A stretch of 64,000 nucleotides of DNA from Geodermatophilus sabuli (GCF_010686765.1 NZ_JAAGWF010000018.1:62001-126000), one strand, 5' to 3'. Shown: positions 45,922 through 59,186, counted from the first letter of the stretch. The notes: generated by a model not told the origin, from the sequence alone. Numbers and translations are program-made.

Positions 45922-47070
45922 TCAGCGGGGGTCGGCTGGGCGGTACGCCTCGAGGGCGAGCAGGCCGCGCTGCACGCCCACCACCGCGGCGCTCAGGGGC
46001 AGCAGGGACCGGTCGCCCGGGAGGGCGCTGAGCCGGTCGACGATCTGGTCCACCGCGGCCGTCGCGGCGGTGATCTGCTCGGTCCTCGGGTCGGGCGTCG
46101 TCCCGTCGCCGGAGTGGTAGGGGTGGCGCACGACGCCGGCGAGCGCGGTGAGCGCCTCGCTGAGCAGGTGGGCGCTGCCCACGTCGGTCCAGTCGCCGCG
46201 GCGGTGCGGCTGCAGTTCGGCGACCAGGGCGGTGAGGTCGTCGATGAGGACGGCGACCCGGTCGAGGGCCCGCGACTCCGCGCGGATGCGCACCGCGGCC
46301 TGCTGCCACCGGCCGGCTCGCGGGTTGGCCTGACGCGCCCGCTCGACGAGGGCCTCGGCGCGGCGCATCCGGTCGAGTTCCGGGCCGAGCACCGCCGTCA
46401 GCCGTCTCTCCTCCTCCGGCGACGGGACCTGGTCACGGGCCAGCCGGACGGCCATCTGTTCCAGGTGCCCGGCGATCGTGTCCCGCGTGCGGTCGATCTG
46501 CTCCACCGCCTGCGTCAGCTGCAGCGGGGGGAACAGGACGCTCGTCACCAGCACGCCGACCGCCGCACCGATCAGCGTGAGGCCGGCATAGCGCAGGACG
46601 TAGGCGCCGGGGTCGTCCGCGCCGACGGTGAGCATGAGGACGGCGGCGAAGGTGACCCAGCCGGCCTGCTGGCCCAGCGCCCGCCACCTCTCCACCCCGA
46701 TGGCCAGTGCCACGAGCAGCGCGATGGTGAGCGCACGGGGCAGACCCGGGGTGGCCTCGTGGACGAGGACGGCGAGGCCGAAGCCGAGCATGATCGCGAG
46801 GACCGTCCGCCAGGCCGCCCCGGCCGAGTCGGCGACCGTGGGGTGGACCGCGATCACCGCGCCCAGAGGTGCGTAGTAGGCGTGGTCCGACAGCAGCGGC
46901 GGCAGGAGGACGGCGACCTGCCACGCGAGCGCGGCGGCGATCGCTGCCCGGACACCGCGCTGGACCGCCGGCCGGCGCAGCAACGCCCCCACGCGCCGGC
47001 GCGTGGGGCCCAGGACGAGCCCGCCCGCCGTGGTGGACCGGCCCCGGCCCCGTCGCTCGCTGTCGGTCAT
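45922..47070 (-). CDS. FUSC/aromatic acid exporter-like membrane protein
   Basis: 382 aa, ATG at 47070. About six N-terminal membrane helices (AAIAAALAWQVAVLLPPLL, YAPLGAVIAVHPTVADSAGA, TVLAIMLGFGLAVLVHEA, ALTIALLVALAIGV, VTFAAVLMLTVGADD, LTLIGAAVGVLVTSVLFPPL) followed by a cytoplasmic helical domain with an EQIDRTRDTIAGHLEQMAVR stretch. This is the layout of the FUSC/ArAE family, implicated in efflux of aromatic acids. In this neighbourhood it could relieve build-up of aromatic intermediates; that is inference. Confidence 0.85.
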   Translation of the reverse strand: MTDSERRGRGRSTTAGGLVLGPTRRRVGALLRRPAVQRGVRAAIAAALAWQVAVLLPPLLSDHAYYAPLGAVIAVHPTVADSAGAAWRTVLAIMLGFGLAVLVHEATPGLPRALTIALLVALAIGVERWRALGQQAGWVTFAAVLMLTVGADDPGAYVLRYAGLTLIGAAVGVLVTSVLFPPLQLTQAVEQIDRTRDTIAGHLEQMAVRLARDQVPSPEEERRLTAVLGPELDRMRRAEALVERARQANPRAGRWQQAAVRIRAESRALDRVAVLIDDLTALVAELQPHRRGDWTDVGSAHLLSEALTALAGVVRHPYHSGDGTTPDPRTEQITAATAAVDQIVDRLSALPGDRSLLPLSAAVVGVQRGLLALEAYRPADPR

Positions 47071-47332
47071 GCCGCCTCATCGCCTGGCTCGTCCCCCGCT
47101 GCCGCGTCCCGGCAGCCCCGCGCTGCCCGAGCGACCGTCGCGCGGCTCTCGTCGACGAGGATCCGCGACGACGGCAGGGCCCCCACACGTGGGCTCCCCC
47201 GGATCCCCACTTCGGGGTCTGAGATCTGTCGTACCCCGGGTCCACGCTCGTGCTGTCCGGGTTCCACCGCCGGTGCCAGCACCCAGCCCACGGCACCCCA
47301 CACCGGCGGTCCGGGGAGGAGGGCGAGCCGAG

Positions 47333-47578
47333 ATGAGGACCTACGACCCGGCCGAGCGCATCGTCTACGTCCACCCGGGGCAGGAGCCCGGCCCGGCCTC
47401 GCGCGCGCACGACGAGTGCGACCGGCTGCCCGCCGACTACGCGAACGCCTCCCTCCGGGCCCGGCTCGGCGACGTCCGCGCGTCCGCCGGCCGGCCGCGG
47501 CTGGTCGTCCTGCCCGGTGGGTCGGCGGCGGCCGCCGGCCAGGCGCCCGCCGCGCCGGCGCTGCGGCTGGCCCGCTGA
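47333..47578 (+). CDS. Small hypothetical protein
   Basis: 81 aa, ATG with GGGGAGGAGGG upstream. Begins [19 protein letters not shown] and ends in an Ala/Pro/Arg-rich stretch; no membrane helix or cysteine cluster beyond one Cys. I do not recognise the family. The good ribosome binding site supports it as real. The 262-nt gap before it should hold its promoter and that of the divergent FUSC gene. Confidence 0.55.
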   Translation: MRTYDPAERIVYVHPGQEPGPASRAHDECDRLPADYANASLRARLGDVRASAGRPRLVVLPGGSAAAAGQAPAAPALRLAR

Positions 47579-47648
47579 TCGGCCCGCGACTCCCGGCGGC
47601 GTCCGCCGCCCCGGCCCCGGCGTGCGGATCGGGGCACGGGGCGCCTGC

Positions 47649-49022
47649 TCAGCACTCCACGACGTTGAGCGCGAGCCCGCCGCGAGCGGTCTCCTTGTAC
47701 TTGTCGCTCATGTCCGCCCCCGTCTCGCGCATCGTCTTGATGGCCTTGTCCAGCGAGACGTGGTGCCGGCCGTCGCCGCGCACCGCCAGGCGGGCTGCGG
47801 TGATGGCCTTGACCGAGCCGACGGCGTTGCGCTCGATGCACGGGATCTGCACCAGGCCGCCGACGGGGTCGCAGGTGAGACCGAGGTTGTGCTCGATGCC
47901 GATCTCGGCGGCGTTCTCCACCTGCTCCGGAGTGCCGCCGAGGACCTCGGCGAGGCCGGCGGCGGCCATGGAGCAGGCCGAGCCCACCTCACCCTGGCAG
48001 CCGACCTCGGCACCGGATATGGAGGCGTTCTCCTTGAACAGCAACCCGACGGCCGCGGCGGTGAGCAGGAAGCGCACCACGCCGTCCTCGGAGCAGGAGT
48101 CGATGAAGTCGCGGTAGTAGTGCAGGACGGCCGGCACGATGCCGGCGGCACCGTTCGTCGGAGCAGTGACCACCCGCCCGCCGGCGGCGTTCTCCTCGTT
48201 GACCGCCAGGGCGTACAGGGTCACCCACTCCATCGCGCGCAGCGCGTCGGTGTCGTCGCGGTGCGCCTCCAGGTGGGCGCGCAGCGCCGCCGCCCGCCGG
48301 CGGACCCTGAGCCCCCCGGGCAGGACGCCGTCGGTACGGGTGCCGCGCTCCACGCACTCCTGCATGACCGACCAGATGTGCAGCAGACCCGAGCGGATCT
48401 CGGTCTCGGTCCGCCAGGAGAGCTCGTTGGCCAGCATCACGTCACTGATCCGCAGCCCGGTCTCCTGCGTGTGGGCCAGCAGCTCCCCGCCGGTGCGGAA
48501 CGGGTACCGGACGGGCGTGCTGTCCTCGACGATCACCGGGTTGCCGGCCGCGTCCTGGTCGAGGACGAAGCCGCCGCCCACCGAGTAGTACTCGCGGCGG
48601 AGGAGTTCGGCGCCGCTCCGGTCGACGGCGCGGAAGAGCATCCCGTTGCTGTGGAACTCCAGCCGCTTGCGCCGGTGCAGCACGACGTCGTCGTCCACCG
48701 AGAAGGCGATGGGGTGCTCGCCGGCCAGCCGGAGCTCGCCCTCGTCGCGGATGGCCGCGACCCGGGGGTCCGCGCCGCGCGGGTCGACGACGTCGGGCTG
48801 TTCGCCCTCCAGACCCAGGACGACGGCCTTGACGCTGCCGTGCCCGTGCCCGGTGGCCCCGAGCGAACCGAACAGCTCGCACCGGACGCCGGCGACCCGC
48901 GCGAGCAGCCCCTCGTCCCGGAGGCGCGTCGCGAACGCACAGGCGGCTCGCATCGGCCCCACCGTGTGCGAGCTGGAGGGACCGATCCCGACCTTGAACA
49001 GGTCGAAGGTGCTGATGGTCAT
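47649..49022 (-). CDS. sdaA: L-serine ammonia-lyase (iron-sulfur)
   Basis: 457 aa, ATG at 49022; single-chain type. It deaminates L-serine to pyruvate and ammonia using a 4Fe-4S cluster. The beta domain starts with [17 protein letters not shown]; the alpha domain has [45 protein letters not shown] and the C-terminal tail Cys (ALNVVEC). It starts 55 nt after the dimethylglycine-oxidase-like gene on the same strand, so it is the last step of the betaine-to-pyruvate route. Confidence 0.96.
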   Translation of the reverse strand: MTISTFDLFKVGIGPSSSHTVGPMRAACAFATRLRDEGLLARVAGVRCELFGSLGATGHGHGSVKAVVLGLEGEQPDVVDPRGADPRVAAIRDEGELRLAGEHPIAFSVDDDVVLHRRKRLEFHSNGMLFRAVDRSGAELLRREYYSVGGGFVLDQDAAGNPVIVEDSTPVRYPFRTGGELLAHTQETGLRISDVMLANELSWRTETEIRSGLLHIWSVMQECVERGTRTDGVLPGGLRVRRRAAALRAHLEAHRDDTDALRAMEWVTLYALAVNEENAAGGRVVTAPTNGAAGIVPAVLHYYRDFIDSCSEDGVVRFLLTAAAVGLLFKENASISGAEVGCQGEVGSACSMAAAGLAEVLGGTPEQVENAAEIGIEHNLGLTCDPVGGLVQIPCIERNAVGSVKAITAARLAVRGDGRHHVSLDKAIKTMRETGADMSDKYKETARGGLALNVVEC

Positions 49023-49077
49023 CCGGAGCTCCCGTCTCGGCCGCCGGCTGGGACCGGCGTCTGCTGTCCTACCCGCT

Positions 49078-51558
<2,481 letters not shown>

Positions 51559-51596
51559 CTACCAGTTGGTCCGGGTCGGCCCTCTGCAGGGTCCAT

Positions 51597-51650
51597 GGCC
51601 CCGTCCCGGGTCCCAGCCCGAGCTTGCGAGGGTTGGGAAGGACGGGGTCC
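51597..51650. terminator. Hairpin between soxG and the dimethylglycine oxidase-like gene
   Basis: 10-bp outer arms GGCCCCGTCC/GGACGGGGTC (one G-T pair) enclosing an inner CCCAGCCC...GGGTTGGG stem. It lies just after the soxG stop on the minus strand. It could lower read-through into the next gene. Confidence 0.5.
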
Positions 51651-51654
51651 TTCT

Positions 51655-52233
51655 TCAGCTGTCGTGGGTGAACTCGAGGGCCGCGTCGAGCAGCCAGTCG
51701 GCCAGGTAGCCGGCGAAGGAGGACCGGACGAGGACGGCGACGTCGTCGCCGGTGTCGGACAGGCCCAGCAGCACGACGCCGGCCTGGCCGAGCGTCGTCT
51801 GGGCGCTGCTCCCCCGGCCGAACACCCGTGGGTGCAGGTCGATCGAGCAGCCCGTGGCCAGGACGTCGCGCACCCGGGCGCCGGTCAGCCGCAGGCCGAT
51901 CCGCTGGGCGGAGACGTCGGTGGCGGATCCGCCGAACGGGAGGACGGCGGAGCGGACGCGGGCCTCGAGCTCCTCCGGGGTCTCGTCGGTGCTGGTGAGC
52001 AGCCACTCGTCCGGCCCGAGCCAGACGGCGCGCCCGCTGCCGGCCGGTACCCAGGTGTTGGGCGCCGTCGGCAGTCCGACGCCGAGCGCCGCGGACACGG
52101 CGGCGTCGACGGTGCCGAGCCGGACGTCGACCGTCGCCACGAACGGCTCGGCGGTGACGGCGACGGTGCCGGGCAGGTCCGCGAAGGCGGTGCTCCAGGC
52201 CTCGAGTGGGTGGGTGCGCAGCAGCTCAGCCAT
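51655..52233 (-). CDS. soxG: Sarcosine oxidase gamma subunit
   Basis: 192 aa, ATG at 52233, overlapping the soxA stop region by 8 nt. SoxG family features: WVPAGSGRAVWLGPDEWLL, ATDVSAQRIGLRLTGARVRD, LATGCSIDLHPRVF. Small subunit of the heterotetrameric enzyme, related to GcvT domains and structural in role. End of the glyA-soxBDAG operon. Confidence 0.93.
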   Translation of the reverse strand: MAELLRTHPLEAWSTAFADLPGTVAVTAEPFVATVDVRLGTVDAAVSAALGVGLPTAPNTWVPAGSGRAVWLGPDEWLLTSTDETPEELEARVRSAVLPFGGSATDVSAQRIGLRLTGARVRDVLATGCSIDLHPRVFGRGSSAQTTLGQAGVVLLGLSDTGDDVAVLVRSSFAGYLADWLLDAALEFTHDS

Positions 52234-55096
52234 CGCGGCGGGCTCCTTCGGGATCGACCAGCACCGCGCCGGTGACCTCGACCGGGACGAGGGTGCCGTT
52301 GACGGGGACGTGCACGGTGCCGCCGATGCGGGCCCGCCCGCCCTTCACCAGGGCGAGTGCGAACGGACGGCCGAGCTCGGCGCTCCGGTAGCTCGAGGTG
52401 ACGTGACCGAGCATCGGCACCGGCGGGGGCGGCAGCTGGCCGTCGGCGGCGAACTCGACGATCTGCGAGCCCTCGGGCAGCAGGGTGTCCCGGTCGACGG
52501 GCAGCAGCCCGACCAGCTGCTTGCGCAGCGGGTGCGCGTTGTGGGCGCGGGCGAAGGACCGCTTGCCGACGAAGTCGGCCTTCGTCGCCGAGACCGCCCA
52601 CGCCAGGCCCAGGTCGTGCGGCGTGACGGTGCCGTCGGTGTCCTGCCCGATGATCGGGTAGCCCTTCTCCGCCCGGAGCACGTGCATCGTCTCCGTGCCG
52701 TACGGGGTGATCCCGTACGGGCGGCCGGCGTCGAGGAGCCGCTCCCAGACCGCGACCGCGTACCAGGGGTTGACCGACACCTCGAACGCCAGCTCCCCGG
52801 AGAAGCTGATCCGCGCCAGCCGGACCGGCACCCCGGCGAGCGTCGTGTCCCGCCAGGTCATGAACGGGAAGGCCGCGGCGGAGACGTCGACGTCGGGGAA
52901 CACCGCCCCGACGACGTCGCGGGACCGCGGGCCCACGACCGGGAAGGTCGCCCACTGCTCGGTGACCGAGGTGCAGTGCACGCGCAGGTCCGGCCACTCG
53001 GTCTGGCCCCACTCCTCCATCCAGTCGAGGACCTTGGCCGCGCCGCCGGTGGTGGTGAGGACGAGGAAGCGGTCCTCGGCGAGGCGGAGCACCGTGCCGT
53101 CGTCGATGACCATGCCGTCGACGCCGCACATCACGCCGTAGCGCACGGAGCCGACCGCCAGGCTGCTCATCAGGTTCGTGTAGAGCCGGTCCAGGAGGAC
53201 GGCGGCGTCGGGGCCCTGGACGTCGATCTTGCCCAGGGTGGAGCCGTCGAGGATCCCGACGCCGGTCCGGACCGCGGCGCACTCCCGGAGGACGGCGGCC
53301 GCCATGTCCTCGCCGGGCCGCGGGTAGTGGCGTGGGCGCTTCCACTGACCGACGTCCTCGAAGACCGCCCCGGCCGCCACGTGCCAGTCGTGGAGGGCGG
53401 TGACCCGCTCGGGATCGAAGAGCCGACCGCGGTCGCGGCCGGCCAGCGCGGCGAAGGCGACGGGGGTGTACGGCGGCCGGAAGGTCGTCGTCCCGGTGTC
53501 CCGCACCGGGGTGCCCAGCAGCTCGGCGGTGATCCCGGAGGTGAGGATGCCCGAGGTCTTGCCCTGGTCGTGCGCCGTCCCGATGGTGGTGTAGCGCTTG
53601 ACGTGCTCGATGGAGCGCAGACCGGCGCCGACCGCGCGGGCGATGTCGGCGACCGTGGCGTCGCGCTGCAGGTCGACGAACTGGGTGCTGCCCCCGGCGG
53701 CGGAGGTGTCCGGCACCCGCCAGAGCACCAGCGGCGCGGCGGGGACGACGGGCTCGGGGGCGACGGGCAGCCGGTCGTCGTCCGCCGCCGGGATCCCCCG
53801 GGCGGCCACCGCCGCGCGGGCGGCCCGCCGGCCGTCGGCCAGGCACCCGGCCAGGTCGAACACGCCGGCCGCCGAGCCGGCGACCGACAGACCGTCGAGC
53901 TGCTCACCGGGGAGGAACGCGCCGAGCGCCTCGTCGTAGCGGAGCCGGCCGCGGGCCTGGCTGAACAGGTGCACCGCGGGGTTCCAGCCACCGCTGACCA
54001 GGAGCAGGTCGCAGGCGATCGCGGCAGCGGCGCCCACCTGCCCGTCGGCGAACGGGGCGACGAGGGCGTGGGTGACCCGGTCGACCCCCTGCGTGCCGGT
54101 CACGACCGACATGGGGAGCACCGGGATGCCCGCCGCCTCGCACTCCTCGCGCCGGCGCGGTGAGCCCTCCGGCCGGGCGTCGACCACCGCCTGCACCCGC
54201 ACGCCCGCCCGGTGCAGGTCGAGGGCGGCGTCGTAGGCGCTGTCGTTCGTGGTGGCGACGACCGCCTCGCGACCGGGCAGCACGCCGTAGCGGTGCAGGA
54301 AGGTCCGGGCTGCGCCGGCGAGCATGATCCCGGGCCGGTCGTTGTCGGCGAAGACGACCGGGCGCTCGTGCGCCCCCGTCGCGACGACCACGGAGGAGGC
54401 CCGGAAACGCCACACCCGCTGGCGGGACAGGTGCCGGGGCGCGGCCGCTCCGAGGTGGTCGGTGCGCCGCTCCAGCGCCAGGACGAAACCGTCGTCGTAG
54501 CTGCCGAAGGCGGTCGTCCGCTGCAGGTGCAGCACCTCCGGGTGCCCGGCCAGCTCGGCGACCGCGGACGCCACCCACTCCAGCGCCGGGGCGCCGTCGA
54601 GGACGTCGGAGCCCGACAGCAGCGAGCCGCCGGCCTCGGACTGCTCGTCGACCAGGGCGACGCGGGCGCCGGACCGGGCGGCAGTGAGCGCCGCGGCCAG
54701 ACCGGCGGGGCCGGCCCCCACGACCAGGACGTCGACGTGGTGGTGGACGGCGTCGTAGCGGGCGGAGTCGGGGACGTCGGCCAGGCGGCCCTGCCCCGGC
54801 ACGCCGTGGGCGACGAGCCCGTCGGAGAGCTCGACGGTCGTGGCCAGCAGCATCGGCTCGGGGAAGGGCTCCTCGATCTGCACCAGGCCGCTCGGGTCCT
54901 CGGCCCAGGCGGCGGCGATGCCGCGCGGCCGGCCGAGCTTGATGCTCGTGGCGACCTGGTGCCGGCCCGCGGCGAGGAGGGCGGAGGCCAGGGTGTCGCC
55001 GGGGTGGCCGGTGTAGGGCTGCCCGTCGAAGGTGAACTGGAGGGTGGTGGCCCGGTCGATGCGGCCGCCCTCGCTGATGCGGAACGGGCCCGTCAC
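52226..55096 (-). CDS. soxA: Sarcosine oxidase alpha subunit
   Basis: 956 aa, GTG at 55096 overlapping the soxD stop (GTGA). N-terminal Fer2-like domain (residues 15-90), FAD/NAD-type Rossmann domain with VVGAGPAGLAAAL (125-137), and a C-terminal GcvT domain (from about 570; GILDGSTLGKIDVQGPDAAV, RISFSGELAFEVSVN) that binds THF. With SoxB it turns sarcosine into glycine and methylene-THF, or formaldehyde without THF. Confidence 0.95.
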   Translation of the reverse strand: MTGPFRISEGGRIDRATTLQFTFDGQPYTGHPGDTLASALLAAGRHQVATSIKLGRPRGIAAAWAEDPSGLVQIEEPFPEPMLLATTVELSDGLVAHGVPGQGRLADVPDSARYDAVHHHVDVLVVGAGPAGLAAALTAARSGARVALVDEQSEAGGSLLSGSDVLDGAPALEWVASAVAELAGHPEVLHLQRTTAFGSYDDGFVLALERRTDHLGAAAPRHLSRQRVWRFRASSVVVATGAHERPVVFADNDRPGIMLAGAARTFLHRYGVLPGREAVVATTNDSAYDAALDLHRAGVRVQAVVDARPEGSPRRREECEAAGIPVLPMSVVTGTQGVDRVTHALVAPFADGQVGAAAAIACDLLLVSGGWNPAVHLFSQARGRLRYDEALGAFLPGEQLDGLSVAGSAAGVFDLAGCLADGRRAARAAVAARGIPAADDDRLPVAPEPVVPAAPLVLWRVPDTSAAGGSTQFVDLQRDATVADIARAVGAGLRSIEHVKRYTTIGTAHDQGKTSGILTSGITAELLGTPVRDTGTTTFRPPYTPVAFAALAGRDRGRLFDPERVTALHDWHVAAGAVFEDVGQWKRPRHYPRPGEDMAAAVLRECAAVRTGVGILDGSTLGKIDVQGPDAAVLLDRLYTNLMSSLAVGSVRYGVMCGVDGMVIDDGTVLRLAEDRFLVLTTTGGAAKVLDWMEEWGQTEWPDLRVHCTSVTEQWATFPVVGPRSRDVVGAVFPDVDVSAAAFPFMTWRDTTLAGVPVRLARISFSGELAFEVSVNPWYAVAVWERLLDAGRPYGITPYGTETMHVLRAEKGYPIIGQDTDGTVTPHDLGLAWAVSATKADFVGKRSFARAHNAHPLRKQLVGLLPVDRDTLLPEGSQIVEFAADGQLPPPPVPMLGHVTSSYRSAELGRPFALALVKGGRARIGGTVHVPVNGTLVPVEVTGAVLVDPEGARRDG

Positions 55097-55371
55097 GAGG
55101 TCACCGGCCTGGCGTCGTCGAGGCGGTAGACGCGCTCGAAGCGGTAGGTGGCCGTGTCCCGGATCGCGTTGAACCAGCGGCGGCAGCCGGCGCTGTGGTT
55201 CCACCGCTCGGCGAAACGGCCCTTCGGGTTGTCGCGGAAGAAGACGTAGTGGGCCCACTCCTCGTCGGAGAGCTCGCCCGGGGCGTCCGGGTACGGGACG
55301 TGGGCCTGGCCGCCGTAGGAGAACTCGACCTCCTCGCGGGGGCCGCACCACGGGCATGCGATGAGTTGCAC
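55093..55371 (-). CDS. soxD: Sarcosine oxidase delta subunit
   Basis: 92 aa, GTG at 55371. Small zinc-binding subunit: CPWCGPREEVEFSYGGQAHV then WNHSAGCRRWFNAIRDT supply Cys/Cys/His/Cys ligands. Sits between soxB (14-nt gap) and soxA (4-bp overlap), the standard order. Confidence 0.95.
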   Translation of the reverse strand: MQLIACPWCGPREEVEFSYGGQAHVPYPDAPGELSDEEWAHYVFFRDNPKGRFAERWNHSAGCRRWFNAIRDTATYRFERVYRLDDARPVTS

Positions 55372-55385
55372 GGGGACTCCCTGGG

Positions 55386-56618
55386 TCAGTGCGCGACGGC
55401 GGCAGCGCCGTGCTCGTCGACGAGCGCGCCGGTGACGAAGCGGTCGAGGGTGAACGGCGCCACGGACGGGTGGGGCTCGTCGTGGGCGATCGTGTGCGCC
55501 AGGGCCCAGCCGATGCCGGGCGTGGCCTTGAAGCCGCCGGTGCCCCAGCCGCAGTTGAGGTAGAGGCCGTCGTACGGCGTCATGCCGACGATCGGTGAGG
55601 CGTCGGGACTGACGTCGACGATGCCGGCCCAGGTGCGCAGCAGGTGGGCTCGCGCGAACACGGGGAAGAGCTCCACCGCGGCAGCCATCTGCCGCTCGAT
55701 GACGTGGAACGCGCCCCGCTGGCCGAAGCCGTTGAAGGAGTCGACGCCGGCACCCATGACCAGCTCGCCCTTGTGCGCCTGGGACACGTACACGTGCACG
55801 GCGTTGGACATGACCACCGTGGGGTGCACCGGCTCGAGCAGCTCCGAGACCAGCGCCTGCAGCGGGTGGCTCTGCACGGGCACGCGGATGCCCAGCATGT
55901 CGGTGAGGACCGTGGTGTGGCCGGCCGCGCAGAGGGCGACCCGGCCGGCACCGATGGTGCCGCGCGTGGTGTGCACGCCGGTGACGCGGTTGCCGGTGGT
56001 CGCGAAGCCCGTGACCTCGCAGTCCTGGATGAGGTCGATGCCGGCCTCGTCGGCCCGGCGGGCGAAGCCCCACGCCACGTAGTCGTGCTTGGCGATGCCG
56101 GCGCGCGGCTGGTACGTCGCCCCCAGCACCGGGTAGCGGATGTCGGCCGACGTGTTGACGATCGGGCAGATCTTGCGCACCTCGTCGGGCTCCACCCATT
56201 CGGCGTCGACGCCGTTGAGCTTGTTCGCCTCGACGCGGCGCACGCTGTCGCGGACGTCCTGCAGGGTGTGCGCGAGGTTGAGGACGCCGCGCTGGCTGAA
56301 CAGGATCGGGTACCCGAGGTCCTCCTCGAGCCCCTCCCACAGCTTCAGCGCCTGCTCGTAGATGGCCGAGCTCTCGTCCCACAGGTAGTTCGAGCGGATG
56401 ATCGTGGTGTTCCGGGCCATGTTCCCGCCGGCCAGCCACCCCTTCTCGACCACCGCGACGTTCGTGATGCCGTGGTTCTTCGCGAGGTAGTGCGCGGTGG
56501 CCAGGCCGTGCCCGCCGCCGCCGACGATCACCACGTCGTAGGAGCGCCGGGGCTCCGCGTTCCGCCAGAGGGAGTCCGGGTGCTCCGGCAGGTCCGCGCC
56601 GGGGGTGCGGGGACTCAT
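55386..56618 (-). CDS. soxB: Sarcosine oxidase beta subunit
   Basis: 410 aa, ATG at 56618 overlapping the glyA stop (ATGA), GGAGGTACC upstream. DAO-type FAD domain [18 protein letters not shown]. His178 in [15 protein letters not shown] is at the site of covalent FMN attachment in this family. [17 protein letters not shown] and [16 protein letters not shown] also match. It carries the sarcosine oxidation site. Confidence 0.96.
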   Translation of the reverse strand: MSPRTPGADLPEHPDSLWRNAEPRRSYDVVIVGGGGHGLATAHYLAKNHGITNVAVVEKGWLAGGNMARNTTIIRSNYLWDESSAIYEQALKLWEGLEEDLGYPILFSQRGVLNLAHTLQDVRDSVRRVEANKLNGVDAEWVEPDEVRKICPIVNTSADIRYPVLGATYQPRAGIAKHDYVAWGFARRADEAGIDLIQDCEVTGFATTGNRVTGVHTTRGTIGAGRVALCAAGHTTVLTDMLGIRVPVQSHPLQALVSELLEPVHPTVVMSNAVHVYVSQAHKGELVMGAGVDSFNGFGQRGAFHVIERQMAAAVELFPVFARAHLLRTWAGIVDVSPDASPIVGMTPYDGLYLNCGWGTGGFKATPGIGWALAHTIAHDEPHPSVAPFTLDRFVTGALVDEHGAAAVAH

Positions 56619-57943
56619 CGGGGTACCTCCGTGAGGTCGGGGTAGAGCGGGTGGCGGTCGGCCAGCCGGGTCACCCGCGCGCGCAGCCCAGCGAGCTCGT
56701 CGGCCCCGACCGTGGGCCGCAGCGCGGTGGCGATCACGTCGGACACCTCCGTGAAGGCGTCGAGGTCGAAGCCGCGCGCCGCCAGTGCCGGGGTGCCGAT
56801 GCGGACGCCGGAGCTGACCATGGGCGGGCGGGGGTCGAAAGGGACGGCGTTGCGGTTCACGGTGATGCCGATCCCGTGCAGCCGGTCCTCGGCCTGCCGG
56901 CCGTCCAGGTCGGAGTTCCGCAGGTCCACCAGGACGAGGTGGACGTCGGTGCCCCCGCTCACCACGCCGACGCCCGCCGCACGGGAGTCGGCGGCCAGCA
57001 GCCGGTCGGCCAGTATCCGGGCACCGGCGAGGGTCCGCTGCTGACGCTCGCGGAAGGCCGGCTCACCGGCCAGCTTGAACGCCACCGCCTTGGCGGCGAT
57101 GACGTGCTCCAGGGGCCCGCCCTGCTGGCCGGGGAAGACCGCCGAGTTGACCTTCTTGGCCAGGTCAGCCGTGGCCAGGATGACGCCACCGCGCGGACCG
57201 CCGAGCGTCTTGTGGGTCGTCGAGGTGACCACGTGCGCGTGCGGCACCGGGGAGGGGTGCAGCCCGGCAGCCACGAGCCCGGCGAAGTGGGCCATGTCCA
57301 CCATCAGGTAGGCCCCCACCTCGTCGGCGATCCGGCGGAACGCGGCGAAGTCCAGGTGGCGGGGGTAGGCCGACCAGCCGGCCACGATCAGCTTCGGCCG
57401 CCGCCGGCGCGCCAGCTCCTCCACCTCTGCCATGTCGACCCGGTGGTCCTCGCGTCCCACGTGGTAGGCGGCGACGTCGTAGAGCTTGCCGGAGAAGTTG
57501 AGCCGCATGCCGTGGGTCAGGTGTCCCCCGTGCGCCAGGTCGAGCCCGAGGATGGTGTCACCGGGCTCGAGGAGGGCGGACATCGCGGCCGCGTTGGCCT
57601 GTGCTCCCGAGTGCGGCTGCACGTTGGCGTACTCGGCGCCGAACAACGCGGTCAGCCGGTCGATGGCCAGCTGCTCGATGACGTCGACGTGCTCGCAGCC
57701 GCCGTAGTAGCGCCGGCCCGGGTAGCCCTCGGCGTACTTGTTGGTGAGGACCGAGCCCTGGGCCTGCATGACGGCGAGCGGGGCGGAGTTCTCGCTGGCG
57801 ATCATCTCCAGCGTGGTCTGCTGCCGGGTCAGCTCGGCGGCGATCGCCGCGGAGACCTCCGGGTCGGTGTCCGCCAGCGATCGGTCGAGCGCGTGGTCCT
57901 GGACCGCCGAGGCCGGCGGGGCTCCGTCGAGTTGGACGACCAT
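56615..57943 (-). CDS. glyA: Serine hydroxymethyltransferase
   Basis: 442 aa, ATG at 57943 with AGGAGGG upstream. PLP enzyme joining glycine and methylene-THF to serine. Family marks: [40 protein letters not shown], and the PLP lysine Lys245 in [13 protein letters not shown]. The first gene of the glyA-soxBDAG operon. It uses both products of the sarcosine step (glycine and methylene-THF), so it is probably the catabolic copy; a second housekeeping glyA may exist elsewhere. Confidence 0.96.
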   Translation of the reverse strand: MVVQLDGAPPASAVQDHALDRSLADTDPEVSAAIAAELTRQQTTLEMIASENSAPLAVMQAQGSVLTNKYAEGYPGRRYYGGCEHVDVIEQLAIDRLTALFGAEYANVQPHSGAQANAAAMSALLEPGDTILGLDLAHGGHLTHGMRLNFSGKLYDVAAYHVGREDHRVDMAEVEELARRRRPKLIVAGWSAYPRHLDFAAFRRIADEVGAYLMVDMAHFAGLVAAGLHPSPVPHAHVVTSTTHKTLGGPRGGVILATADLAKKVNSAVFPGQQGGPLEHVIAAKAVAFKLAGEPAFRERQQRTLAGARILADRLLAADSRAAGVGVVSGGTDVHLVLVDLRNSDLDGRQAEDRLHGIGITVNRNAVPFDPRPPMVSSGVRIGTPALAARGFDLDAFTEVSDVIATALRPTVGADELAGLRARVTRLADRHPLYPDLTEVPR

Positions 57944-57975
57944 GCCGGCGTCCCTCCTGTCGTGACAGTCCAGCA

Positions 57976-57989
57976 ACTGGTCCACCAGT
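57976..57989. promoter_or_regulatory. Palindrome upstream of glyA
   Basis: ACTGG-TCCA-CCAGT, perfect arms, 33 nt before glyA. The TGGTCCACCA core resembles GntR-family operators, but no GntR gene is in view. Confidence 0.4.
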
Positions 57990-58064
57990 CGTCTGGAACC
58001 GTGGGAGTTGTCGTGCGGGGTCGAGCGTGCGGCCGCAGTCAGGGCTGCCGGCGGGGGTCGGGCG

Positions 58065-59186
58065 TCAGTCCGACAGGCGCTGCGTCAGCCAGTCGTGGAA
58101 GGCGCCGATGTGGTGTTCGGAGGGCACCAGGACGCCGCCGTGGGCGTAGGCACGGGAGGACATGGCCGGCTGGGTCCGCTCGCAGGCGGCGAAGTCCTGC
58201 TCGTTGACGCGGTGGAACAACTCCACCGACCGCGACACGTCCTTGCCCGACTCGACCACCTCGTGCGTGTACAGCCAGTCGCACTGGACGATCGTCCGGT
58301 CCGCCGAGACCGGGAACATGCGGTGGAAGATGACGTGGTCGGGCACCAGGTTGACGAACACCGTCGGCTTCACCGTGATGGCGTAGTAGCGGCGGTCCTG
58401 GTCCTCCTCGACGCCCGGGAGCCGGTCGAAGCCCTCGCTGCCGTCGACCGTGAAGCCCTGGACGTCGCCCCCGAACTCCGCGCCGTGCCCGACGAAGTAC
58501 TGCGCCGCGTAGCCGTCGGCGAACTCCGGGAGGACCTCGGTGAGCTCCGGGTGGATGGTCGCGCAGTGGTAGCACTCCATGAAGTTCTCGATGATCAGCT
58601 TCCAGTTCGCCTGGACGTCGTAGGTGATGCGGCGCCCCACCGACAGCGCGTCGAGGTCGTAGCGCTCGATCGCCGCCACGCTCCCGAGGCGCTCGACGAC
58701 GGCGCCCATGACGTCGTCCTCGAACGACGGCGGCTGCTCCGCCAGGCACACCCAGGCGTAGCCCAGCCACTCGCGCAACGCCACGGGCAGCAGGCCGTAC
58801 TCGACCCGGTCGACGTCGGGCATCTTCGTCAGGTTCGGAGCCGCGACGAGCTTGCCCTCGAGGTCGTAGGTCCAGGCGTGGTAGGGACACTGGAAGGCCC
58901 GCTTGACCGCACCGGAGTCCTCTGTGCAGATCTGCGCGCCGCGGTGCCGGCAGACGTTGAGGAACGCGCGGAGCCCGCCGTCCCGGCCGCGGACGACCAG
59001 CACGCTCTCCCGGCCGACCTGGACCTTCTCGAACGAGCCGGGCGTCGGCAGGTCGCTCGCGCGCACGGCACAGAACCACATGTCCTCGAAGACGCGGGAC
59101 TGCTCCAGGGAGAACACGGCGGGGTCGGTGTAGTAGTGGCCCGGCAGGGTGGAGATGAGGCTCGCGGGCTGGTCGGTGGTGGTCAT
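58065..59186 (-). CDS. gbcA: Rieske-type oxygenase, probable glycine betaine monooxygenase
   Basis: 373 aa from ATG 59186 (CCGAGGTG upstream). Rieske 2Fe-2S site Cys79-x-His81 (VCRHRGAQI) and Cys100-PY-His103 ([12 protein letters not shown]). Mononuclear iron site in [15 protein letters not shown] (His207, His212) with Glu204 as the likely bridge. The length and pattern suit the GbcA/stachydrine demethylase group that N-demethylates quaternary amines. Flanking dimethylglycine and sarcosine oxidases and a BCCT importer point to glycine betaine. A distinct operon from glyA, 121 nt away, with its own upstream repeats (59308-59343). Other quaternary amines such as carnitine or stachydrine cannot be excluded by sequence alone. 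Confidence 0.85.
   Translation of the reverse strand: MTTTDQPASLISTLPGHYYTDPAVFSLEQSRVFEDMWFCAVRASDLPTPGSFEKVQVGRESVLVVRGRDGGLRAFLNVCRHRGAQICTEDSGAVKRAFQCPYHAWTYDLEGKLVAAPNLTKMPDVDRVEYGLLPVALREWLGYAWVCLAEQPPSFEDDVMGAVVERLGSVAAIERYDLDALSVGRRITYDVQANWKLIIENFMECYHCATIHPELTEVLPEFADGYAAQYFVGHGAEFGGDVQGFTVDGSEGFDRLPGVEEDQDRRYYAITVKPTVFVNLVPDHVIFHRMFPVSADRTIVQCDWLYTHEVVESGKDVSRSVELFHRVNEQDFAACERTQPAMSSRAYAHGGVLVPSEHHIGAFHDWLTQRLSD

Noticed and set aside
43544-46309. A 921-codon minus-strand open frame
   Set aside because: It is antisense to the binding-protein gene at 44915 and out of frame with the one at 42657. Long stop-free frames are expected at this G+C content. Only the short 44370-44686 part looks coding-like.
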